DNA from: Chloroflexota bacterium
GTDB taxonomy: Bacteria; Chloroflexota; Anaerolineae; Anaerolineales; Villigracilaceae
Direction of reading: 5' to 3'
Assembly: GCA_021414245.1 (NCBI GenBank)
Contig: JAIOOU010000003.1
Span: forward strand, 682,001-746,000
DNA length: 64,000 nt
Shown: one piece after another, positions 58,213 through 64,000 of the stretch
Layout: each line of letters starts with the position of its first letter
How positions within the stretch are numbered: the first letter of the stretch is position 1
Notes under the pieces: generated by a model
Database searches by the model: none
Told to the model about the DNA's origin: nothing
What the model saw: the letters and a program-made list of their open reading frames with translations, nothing else
Program-made: the position numbers and the translations under genes

Positions 58213-58456
58213 GGGGGATCTCGCCGTATACTTTCCGCGCCAATTCCTCTCCGAGCAGCAAGCCTGCCAGTCTGCGGCGCAATTCTGCCTCCGATGCATT
58301 TGAATATCTTGAACGCAATCCTGCCAAGGCCAGTATGTGCGCGGATCTGTTGAGCTGTGCCAGCATATGCATTTTGCGTGTGGGGCTTGCCTGCCGCCAC
58401 AGCTTGATTTGCAAAGCTTCCATTTTCGGATGGGTATCGGGGGATAGAACACTCAT
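58202..58456 (-). CDS. Small helical partner of the nucleotidyltransferase
   Basis: About 84 residues, mostly helical: MEALQIKLWRQASPTRKMHM and LRRRLAGLLLGEELARKVYGE. The start at 58456 is six bases after TATACT (58463-58468, minus), with no ribosome site; the longer frame to 58525 is unsupported. It overlaps the NTase gene, the gene order of a two-component toxin-antitoxin-like module. I know this pairing as recurring but no function is assigned. Confidence 0.72.
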   Translation of the reverse strand: MSVLSPDTHPKMEALQIKLWRQASPTRKMHMLAQLNRSAHILALAGLRSRYSNASEAELRRRLAGLLLGEELARKVYGEIPHAK

Positions 58457-58558
58457 GGGCTTAGTATAGCATTTTCTGTCCATTGCATTTGTAACCTGGA
58501 TGGATCGAATTACGTATGTCCCCATGACAAATGATCATTCATTTAAAAGGAGAATCCA

Positions 58559-58771
58559 ATGACCACTGACATGCAAACGAACGAACGCAGACCAAGAGTA
58601 ATTCACAGGGGCGGGGCCTCGGAAGCCGTCTATGGACTGGGGGTGATCGGGGCCTGGGCTTATTTCTTCAGCCATGCCGCCACCTTCTGGATCGGTGTGC
58701 TGGGATTTTTCAAGGGCATCTTCTGGCCCGCGCTGCTGGTGTTTGAGGCACTGAAAGTTCTCAAGCTGTAA
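58559..58771 (+). CDS. Small two-helix membrane protein
   Basis: 70 residues. A basic N-terminus (NERRPRVIHRGG) is followed by two hydrophobic segments, YGLGVIGAWAYFFSHAATFWIG and GIFWPALLVFEALKVL. AAGGAG lies six bases before the ATG. The layout is known from small conserved membrane proteins in several phyla, but without a function. It is flanked by divergent and convergent genes, so it is monocistronic and ends near a hairpin. Confidence 0.72.
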   Translation: MTTDMQTNERRPRVIHRGGASEAVYGLGVIGAWAYFFSHAATFWIGVLGFFKGIFWPALLVFEALKVLKL

Positions 58772-58793
58772 CGGGTTTATGGAGTAAAAATGC

Positions 58794-58827
58794 AAACAGT
58801 CCGGCGAAAGATACCGCCGGACTGTTT
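58794..58827. terminator. Convergent terminator hairpin
   Basis: A 13-bp perfect stem (58794-58806 with 58815-58827) between two converging genes. T-richness is better on the minus side (GCATTTTT), so it mainly ends the leftward gene at 58856-59173. Confidence 0.72.
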
Positions 58828-58855
58828 CGATATTGAGACCACCGGATAGGTGGCC

Positions 58856-59173
58856 CTACCCTTCGGGAAACAGTGGTAATTGACTTTTGACCTTTTGCCA
58901 GACGGCCGCATCGTTGACCTGCCCGAAGATGTTCCGGCTGGGACGGTCGCCGATGTGTTTCACCAGTTCGGCATGATTGTTCAGTCTGCGGGCGATCTCG
59001 CTGTGGACGGTTTGAAAGGGTTGGTGGTTGTCGCTGTATTCACTGAGCGCGCTTACATACAACTGTTGATATCTTTGGGCGAGGACCAGGATGAAATCAT
59101 GCGAGTCGAATCGGTCCGGCAGCTGGTCCACGATCTCCGGATATTTCCCTTCCAGTTCATCAAAGGCAGACAT
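58856..59173 (-). CDS. Hypothetical soluble protein
   Basis: 105 residues, mostly helical and charged (SAFDELEGKYPEIVDQLPDR, FILVLAQRYQQLYVSALSEY, and a FGQVNDAAVWQKV end). AAGGAG lies before the ATG. No named domain is recognised. It stands between convergent and lipoprotein genes, transcribed leftward. Confidence 0.65.
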   Translation of the reverse strand: MSAFDELEGKYPEIVDQLPDRFDSHDFILVLAQRYQQLYVSALSEYSDNHQPFQTVHSEIARRLNNHAELVKHIGDRPSRNIFGQVNDAAVWQKVKSQLPLFPEG

Positions 59174-59227
59174 GCGGTCTCCTTTCGTCCTTCACTTCAA
59201 AACCCTGCGCGCATCATTTGATGGGAA

Positions 59228-59641
59228 TTACTCGTTCACAAGGATTGTATACTCTTTTTGACCGGTCTGCCCGCTGACCTGGGTCCCGAAGCACCACACC
59301 TCCACCGTAAACGTGAATGAGCCAGATTCGGTGGGAGTCCCGCGGATGGTTGCGGCGTCCTCGCCGTCCACTTTGATGAATTCCAGCCCAGCCGGCAAAG
59401 ACCCGCTCGAAACGGTCATATCGTCCACAGGGGTGATGTTTTGCGTGATGCGGATCTGCGCCTCGTAAGCCGTGCCTGCCTTCGCATCCGGCAGGGACTC
59501 GGGCGCAAATGTGAGCGGTCCTCCGGTGGGACCGAAGAACGGCTCGGGAGCTTCGGTCGGCTGGGCAGGCTGGCTAAACAGCGAACAGGAGAGTCCGATC
59601 ACGATTAATACCGGTAAAAGGAATAGGGCTTTGTTTTTCAT
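59228..59641 (-). CDS. Ig-like (He_PIG-type) lipoprotein
   Basis: About 137 residues, started at 59641 to give the signal MKNKALFLLPVLIVIGLSCS, lipobox GLSC. The mature part is one putative Ig (cadherin-like) domain: AGTAYEAQIRITQNITPVDDM, SGSLPAGLEFIKVDG, IRGTPTESGSFTFTVEV and the end KEYTILVNE. It is paralogous to 63457-63879. It probably sits on the outer face. The longer frame to 59785 is antisense-like extension and not used. Confidence 0.83.
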   Translation of the reverse strand: MKNKALFLLPVLIVIGLSCSLFSQPAQPTEAPEPFFGPTGGPLTFAPESLPDAKAGTAYEAQIRITQNITPVDDMTVSSGSLPAGLEFIKVDGEDAATIRGTPTESGSFTFTVEVWCFGTQVSGQTGQKEYTILVNE

Positions 59642-59646
59642 GGCAT

Positions 59647-59934
59647 TTATTTCTGCACCAGGCGGAAGCTCTTCTCCTCCCACACGATCGTGGAAGTGGG
59701 GGCCTGCGTGCGACGTAATTGTTCGGCCACAAAGGACAGGATCTCCTCGCGCCTGCCGGCGGCCCACGGATACGCTGCATCCCATTTGTCTTTTGCAGGG
59801 ACGGTAACGATGGCAACCGTGTCTCCGCCGCCGAATTCAAAATAGAATTCACAGAGATTCTTCTTCAACCAGCCTTCGATGTATTGCACGGTGCCGGAAG
59901 GTCCCTTTTGAATGATGTTGATCTTGCCTGCCAT
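59647..59934 (-). CDS. Small conserved hypothetical protein
   Basis: 95 residues from the ATG at 59934 (AAGGAG eight bases upstream). It reads MAGKINIIQKGPSGTVQYIE, then FYFEFGGGDTVAIVTVPAKDKWD and RREEILSFVAEQLRRTQ, suggesting an alpha/beta single domain. No family is recognised. It lies 5 bp before the Ig lipoprotein and is co-transcribed with it. Confidence 0.7.
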   Translation of the reverse strand: MAGKINIIQKGPSGTVQYIEGWLKKNLCEFYFEFGGGDTVAIVTVPAKDKWDAAYPWAAGRREEILSFVAEQLRRTQAPTSTIVWEEKSFRLVQK

Positions 59935-59987
59935 TGGTAAATCTCCTTTATGATTTGTATTTATAAACTGCCGCGCAGTTCGCGCGG

Positions 59988-60827
59988 TTATTGACAATTC
60001 TTGGTCTTGACATGCACCCTGGTGGGTGACTCGCCGGCTGCGTTATATGCGGCCACGACGTAATCGTATTCGCCGACCCCGGGGGCGATGTCACTGTACG
60101 TGGTGGAGCCGGCCGGGACCTCGCCGAGCAGTTTCCCGTCACGGGTGATGCGGTAGCCGTCCTCGTTATTGGCGGCATCGATCCAGAACAGGTCGATGCG
60201 GACCACGCCGCTGGTGCAATCGTAGGTATATCTTAGGTCGCCGGGATTCTTCAAGGTTTGCGAGGATGCACTGCCGACCTTGATCGTGACTCCGAATGAC
60301 ATTAAGACGGCTCCTTTATCGTTTTGAAAACGCCAGACGGCCTGGTATTCGCCGTCCTTGCCGGGCGTGGTCATCGGGATCTCCACCGTGACCGTTTGGC
60401 CGGGGGCAACCGTCTGGCCGGGCTGCAGGATCGGATAGCTGTCCGTGCCGGCCATCAGCGTGCCGGATTCGAAGACCATCAGGTAGCTTTCATTCCAAAT
60501 GCAGGTGCCGGTGTTGAGAAAGGTCCAGGCCATGAAGAAAGGTTTGTTTTGCGCCAGCGGGGTGTTGACCGCTTTCACATCATACAAGACATGGTCGCGG
60601 GTCCAGGCGGTATTCGTGGCCTCATCCTTGCAGGCCGTGGGGGTGTCTGTGATAGCCGGGATGGTCTGTGTGGCATTTGAATTGACAGCCGGGGTCAGCA
60701 GGGCTTCCACGGTTTGCGCGGCCGAGGTGGATACGGCGCCCGGGACCGGCGGCGTGGCGCCCAGGTTGCAGGCGGACAGGATCAAGGGGACGATCAAGAT
60801 CAGGGTGGAGAAGCGAAACGATTTCAT
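59988..60827 (-). CDS. Lipoprotein with NBR1-type Ig and FN3-like domains
   Basis: 279 residues. Signal MKSFRFSTLILIVPLILSACN, lipobox LSAC. Residues about 85-190 match the Ig-like domain first described next to BRCA1 gene 1 (NBR1): FFMAWTFLNTGTCIWNESY, PGQTVTVEIPMTTPGKDGEYQAVWRFQNDKG. The C-terminal FN3-like module (FWIDAANNEDGYRITRDGK, YDYVVAAYNAAGESP) resembles that of 8514-9221. A surface adhesive or sensing role is inferred. It lies 53 bp upstream of the small protein gene. Confidence 0.85.
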   Translation of the reverse strand: MKSFRFSTLILIVPLILSACNLGATPPVPGAVSTSAAQTVEALLTPAVNSNATQTIPAITDTPTACKDEATNTAWTRDHVLYDVKAVNTPLAQNKPFFMAWTFLNTGTCIWNESYLMVFESGTLMAGTDSYPILQPGQTVAPGQTVTVEIPMTTPGKDGEYQAVWRFQNDKGAVLMSFGVTIKVGSASSQTLKNPGDLRYTYDCTSGVVRIDLFWIDAANNEDGYRITRDGKLLGEVPAGSTTYSDIAPGVGEYDYVVAAYNAAGESPTRVHVKTKNCQ

Positions 60828-60906
60828 GCGATATCTTCCTAAGAAAAATGATTGGGCGGCACTAGCATGCCGCGGGTCCGGGATGAAGCGCGGGGAGAGA
60901 TGGGGT

Positions 60907-62271
60907 TCAGTCCCGGCCCAATTCTGAAAACAGGAACATGTTGAATTCGATCGCGCGCGAAATATCGTCCACGCGAATATGTTCGTTGGGGGCGTGCGCT
61001 CCGCTGGCGTAATAGGAGGGATTCCCGGAAGTGGATACGCCCAGCGTGCCGACGTTGTGTTTCATGGCTCCCAACAGCGGCAGGGTGCCGCCCACCAGTG
61101 CGTTAACTTCGGGTTCCTGACCGGTAAAGTCCCTGCAGATTCTGATCATCTTTTGCACGAACTCCCCGTCGATGGGCGTGACCACCGGTTCGGACCCGCC
61201 CAGTTTTGTGACCTGAATATCTGCAAAGCCCTGCGCCTTGAGGTGGGCCTGTAATTTTTCAAGGATGTCATCCGGGTCCTGGTCGGGCACCAGGCGAAAG
61301 TCCATTTTCGCCATGGCTTTGGCCGGCAGCACGGTCTTGACGCCCTCCTCCGTATACCCGGATAACAAACCGGCGATATTGGCCGTGGGGTCAAAGACGG
61401 CCGCTTCGAAATCATAGCCCTGCCGGCCGTCCAGAAAGGAGTCGATGCCATACATGGCGCGGTATTTCTCCTGCATGTCCGGGTCGACCCGGGCGCGCAT
61501 TGCGCGTACCTCGGATTCGTTCGGCTTGCGGACCCGGTCATAAAAGCCCGGGATGAGCACGCGGCCGTTTTCATCCTTGAGACTTGCGAGCGCCTTCACC
61601 AGCCGCCAGGCGGCGCTGGGCAGCACGTGCGCGTTGCCGGAATGCGCATCCTGTTTGACGGACTGCAGGTTGTATTCGACATACAGCATGCCGCGGAAGC
61701 CGAGCGCGAGCGCGGCCTGGCCTTTTTCATTGAAGCCGCCGCCCTCCCAAAGCGTCCCATCGGCCTTGAGCAGGTCGCCGTGTGAGCGCGTGAGCGCGTC
61801 GAAGTGCAGGCTGCCGATCTCCTCCTCGCCTTCCAGGATCCACTTGATGTTGATCGGGAGCCTGCCGTGCACGGACTGCAGGCCGCGGATGGCACAGATG
61901 CGCGCGATGAATTCGGCCTTGTTGTCGCAGATGCCGCGCGCGATCAACTTCCCGTCCCGTTCGGTGACCTCGAAGGGCGGGCTGTTCCACAGCTCAAGCG
62001 GGGTCTCGGGCTGCACATCGTAATGATTGTAGAGCAGCAGGGTGTAATCGCCGGTGCCTTTTAAGTATCCGTACACATAATTGGGCGCGCCGGCCACCTC
62101 GATCTGGCGGGTCTCAAAGCCGGTTTGCTGCAACAATCGTTCGACCCAACCGGCGGTCTCGGGCATCATGCGCTTTTGTGCAGCCACACTCTCGAAACGG
62201 CAGTACTCCGTGATCAGGCTTCTGAAATGATGCGACTGGTTCTCCAATTCTTTTTTCAGCTGCTCGTCCAT
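60907..62271 (-). CDS. M20 family metallopeptidase (dipeptidase-like)
   Basis: About 454 residues from the ATG at 62271 (GGAGG six bases upstream; the longer frame is not used). Zinc-site motifs are YNHYDVQPE (His, Asp), EGEEEIGS (catalytic Glu) and the later DGTLWEGGG. A dimerisation domain is present in the middle. Members include CNDP-like dipeptidases; substrate is unknown and it is cytoplasmic (no signal). Confidence 0.9.
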   Translation of the reverse strand: MDEQLKKELENQSHHFRSLITEYCRFESVAAQKRMMPETAGWVERLLQQTGFETRQIEVAGAPNYVYGYLKGTGDYTLLLYNHYDVQPETPLELWNSPPFEVTERDGKLIARGICDNKAEFIARICAIRGLQSVHGRLPINIKWILEGEEEIGSLHFDALTRSHGDLLKADGTLWEGGGFNEKGQAALALGFRGMLYVEYNLQSVKQDAHSGNAHVLPSAAWRLVKALASLKDENGRVLIPGFYDRVRKPNESEVRAMRARVDPDMQEKYRAMYGIDSFLDGRQGYDFEAAVFDPTANIAGLLSGYTEEGVKTVLPAKAMAKMDFRLVPDQDPDDILEKLQAHLKAQGFADIQVTKLGGSEPVVTPIDGEFVQKMIRICRDFTGQEPEVNALVGGTLPLLGAMKHNVGTLGVSTSGNPSYYASGAHAPNEHIRVDDISRAIEFNMFLFSELGRD

Positions 62272-62318
62272 GCGGACCTCCGTGGAATGGTGTGCGGTTA
62301 TTTTAACCTTTTGATGGA

Positions 62319-63404
62319 TTAATCCGTTTCCTTCCAGACCGGGTCGCGCAGGAGCAGCAGGACCACCAGCGCGCACAGGATCAGCCCGGGGATGCCGATG
62401 CCGAAGGACATGACCATGCTGACCGGCGTGACCAGCGCGAGCATGTAGAAGGACATGGCCTGGTTGTTGAGCGCGTGCAGGTAGGCCGCTGTCCACACAC
62501 CCTTTGATTTAAACACGGCGTAAGCCAGGAAGTACGAGAGGACGACCGTGTAGGCCGTCATCAGGAGCGGACCGAGGATCGGCTGGCCGGGGTAGTTGTA
62601 ACCCATCCAGATGATCGGCCAGTGCCAGATGCCCCAGATGATGCCCAGCAGTCCCACGCCGCGCACGCGCCCGAGGTGGACCAGCTCAGCCTGCAGGTAA
62701 CCGCGCCAGCCGTATTCCTCGCCAAAGGTGATGATCAACCCGAGGAACGGGCCGATGATGACCGCGTTCAGAAAGGTCGAGGCCAGCAGCGCGGCAGGCG
62801 GGACGGCGGCTGCCGCTCCGGGCGGGAACATCTTGGTGATATCGGCCAGGGTGCCCAGCTTAAAGACGTAGTTCAACAGGGTCTGCAGGCCGTAGAACAA
62901 TGCCATGCCCAGGCCGTACAGCATCCATAGGCGGAACCTGCCGAAGGCCAGGCCCCCGGTAAAGGATCCCGCCCCGCCGCGCCAGCGCAAGACCAGCAGC
63001 AGGAGCAGACCCAGCAGGCTGAAGATCAGCAGCGAACCGCTCAGGGTAACGGTCAGGTCCGGCTGCATGAGCGCCGCAACGGCCGCGGCCAGGTAGGCAG
63101 CGGTCATCAGGAAATAAAAATAGACGAACCAGCGCGAGAGGGCGCGGTCCGTCTTGTAATAAAGCGGGCTGTCCTTAAAGAAGAACACCCCGAGCAGCAG
63201 GGCGGCAAAGGCGGGCATGAGCATCTGGACCTGCAACAGCAGGGTGGCGGCCGGGTTTTTCAGGCCGCCTTGCAGATACAAGGCCAGGTCGATCAGCCAG
63301 GCCAGCCCGAACGATAATGCGATGAAGGCCCAAACCTGCGGCCAGCGGACCGCGCGCGGCGCGGGGATGGCCGGGTCGGGTTGTGAAGCATAGGATTGTG
63401 TCAT
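62319..63404 (-). CDS. CPBP family intramembrane metalloprotease
   Basis: 361 residues, eight or more membrane helices, with the CPBP/Abi (CAAX protease) motifs EEYGWRGYLQ (EExxxR), GIIWGIWHWPIIW (HxxxW-type) and a later asparagine/His-containing ALNNQAM (as in the third motif H/N). Substrates of these are mostly unknown; some confer bacteriocin immunity. AAGGAG precedes the ATG. A Pro/Ser-rich cytoplasmic N-terminus precedes the first helix. Confidence 0.9.
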   Translation of the reverse strand: MTQSYASQPDPAIPAPRAVRWPQVWAFIALSFGLAWLIDLALYLQGGLKNPAATLLLQVQMLMPAFAALLLGVFFFKDSPLYYKTDRALSRWFVYFYFLMTAAYLAAAVAALMQPDLTVTLSGSLLIFSLLGLLLLLVLRWRGGAGSFTGGLAFGRFRLWMLYGLGMALFYGLQTLLNYVFKLGTLADITKMFPPGAAAAVPPAALLASTFLNAVIIGPFLGLIITFGEEYGWRGYLQAELVHLGRVRGVGLLGIIWGIWHWPIIWMGYNYPGQPILGPLLMTAYTVVLSYFLAYAVFKSKGVWTAAYLHALNNQAMSFYMLALVTPVSMVMSFGIGIPGLILCALVVLLLLRDPVWKETD

Positions 63405-63456
63405 GGGATACTCCTTGAATGGTTCCTGATGTTTGCGATCATGAGGAGGGGGCGAA

Positions 63457-63879
63457 TCACTTCACCACCAGCACATAGTCCTTTTCGCCAGTCTGCCCGA
63501 TGACCATGGTCGAGAAACACGAGAAGGAGACTGTGAAAGTGAATGTCCCTTTTTCTTCCGGGACGCCGCTGATTTTTGCGCCATCGACGTGATCCACGAA
63601 AACAAGTTCAAGACCTGCGGGGAGCGTTCCGCTTGAAATGGCCGCATTATTCACCGGTGTGGCGTTATCACTCACGCGGATCTCGGCCTCGTAATCCGCG
63701 CCAACCTGCGCATCCGGCAGGGACCCGGGTTCGATCTTGAGCGAAATGAGGGAAGGCGTAAAAATATAGTTGAACGTGGGCGTCGGCACGGCGCGGGCGC
63801 CGTACGTACAAGCCGTGGACAGGATCAGCACGGTCAGCGCGGACAGAATCCGCACGAGCCGATTCAAAACCCCGCGCAT
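63457..63879 (-). CDS. Ig-like (He_PIG-type) lipoprotein, paralogue of 59228-59641
   Basis: 140 residues. Signal LVRILSALTVLILSTACT, lipobox STAC. The single Ig-like domain reads GADYEAEIRVSDNATPVNNA, SGTLPAGLELVFVD, ISGVPEEKGTFTFTVSF, GEKDYVLVVK, plainly the same family as 59228-59641, with the same conserved Cys near the end. Its ATG overlaps the stop of the gene before it (TAATG). Confidence 0.83.
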   Translation of the reverse strand: MRGVLNRLVRILSALTVLILSTACTYGARAVPTPTFNYIFTPSLISLKIEPGSLPDAQVGADYEAEIRVSDNATPVNNAAISSGTLPAGLELVFVDHVDGAKISGVPEEKGTFTFTVSFSCFSTMVIGQTGEKDYVLVVK

Positions 63880-64000
63880 TATTTACCGCCTTTGCTCTTG
63901 AACATTTCCGCCACGCTCTTTCCATACTGGCGGGCATGTTGATAGACGGCGGCCCAGTGCCATTCGTTGAACAGGGCGCTGCGTTTGATGGCGACATAAC
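63879..64000 (-). CDS. Uncharacterised protein, C-terminal fragment
   Basis: The last 39 codons of a leftward gene that enters from the right edge, reading YVAIKRSALFNEWHWAAVYQ and ending EMFKSKGGK before TAA (63879-63881). It is helical and basic. Nothing can be said about the product. The stop is one base into the following lipoprotein's ATG. Confidence 0.6.
   Translation of the reverse strand, partial: YVAIKRSALFNEWHWAAVYQHARQYGKSVAEMFKSKGGK

Overview
The window looks like a chromosomal segment of a Chloroflexota bacterium, most likely class Anaerolineae. This is inferred from gene style and was not checked by a database search. The signs are many short lipoproteins with Ig-like or SH3 modules, a 7TM-type histidine kinase, a TIR-WD40 protein, a small DUF1461 membrane protein, a Roadblock/V4R/response-regulator operon, and no outer-membrane biogenesis genes. 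Housekeeping genes are intact and base composition is moderately GC-rich, except for one clearly AT-rich insert at 39.25-40.77 kb. I see no prophage, rRNA, CRISPR array or transposase.

Layout. 0-1.6 kb: 5' end of greA, dgt, tRNA-Leu(UAA) and tRNA-Asp(GUC). 1.8-4.5 kb: a promoter and four-gene operon (Roadblock, V4R, response regulator, polyprenol-phosphate glycosyltransferase), convergent with a 7TM histidine kinase (4.5-6.3 kb). 6.6-8.4 kb: typA. 8.5-15.6 kb: a nine-gene leftward operon for homogentisate-type tyrosine catabolism (hpd, FAH-family hydrolase, hmgA) interleaved with lipoproteins, a cupin and two degenerate GGDEF proteins. 15.7-21.2 kb: single genes (esterase, YbaK deacylase, methyltransferase, NUDIX, pirin, kinase, PGDYG-like protein).

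21.2-29.4 kb holds the most interesting block: four tightly packed genes encoding a papain-like C39 peptidase with three SH3 domains, a TIR-transmembrane-WD40 protein, a double SLATT membrane protein, and a TIR/deoxyribosyltransferase-like-TPR-SLOG-like protein. Together they read as an immune (abortive-infection type) or stress-signalling system: nucleotide-processing domains plus a SLATT pore and a peptidase.

29.6-36 kb: metallophosphoesterase, hemolysin-III protein, DUF6295-like protein, dienelactone hydrolase, intradiol-dioxygenase-like lipoprotein, a REC-GGDEF-GT2 fusion and a KPKA-repeat basic protein. 36.3-41.3 kb: an alanine-rich leader ORF and terminator before alaS, then an AT-rich membrane gene inserted between alaS and a decayed second copy of the alaS 3' end, followed by the tail of a lost diguanylate cyclase. 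41.3-49.2 kb: GH13 glucosidase, HAD phosphatase, mnmA, DedA, VanZ and a penicillin-acylase-family hydrolase. 49.2-57.5 kb: a GH-like lipoprotein, tatC/tatA, nusB, Asp23, fabG, DUF1461 and a fused membrane spermidine synthase. 57.6-64 kb: a nucleotidyltransferase pair, Ig-like lipoproteins, an M20 peptidase and a CPBP protease.

A recurring architecture is a TATAAT-like box followed by exactly six bases and then the ATG. It is seen at six starts and predicts leaderless mRNAs alongside ordinary Shine-Dalgarno genes.
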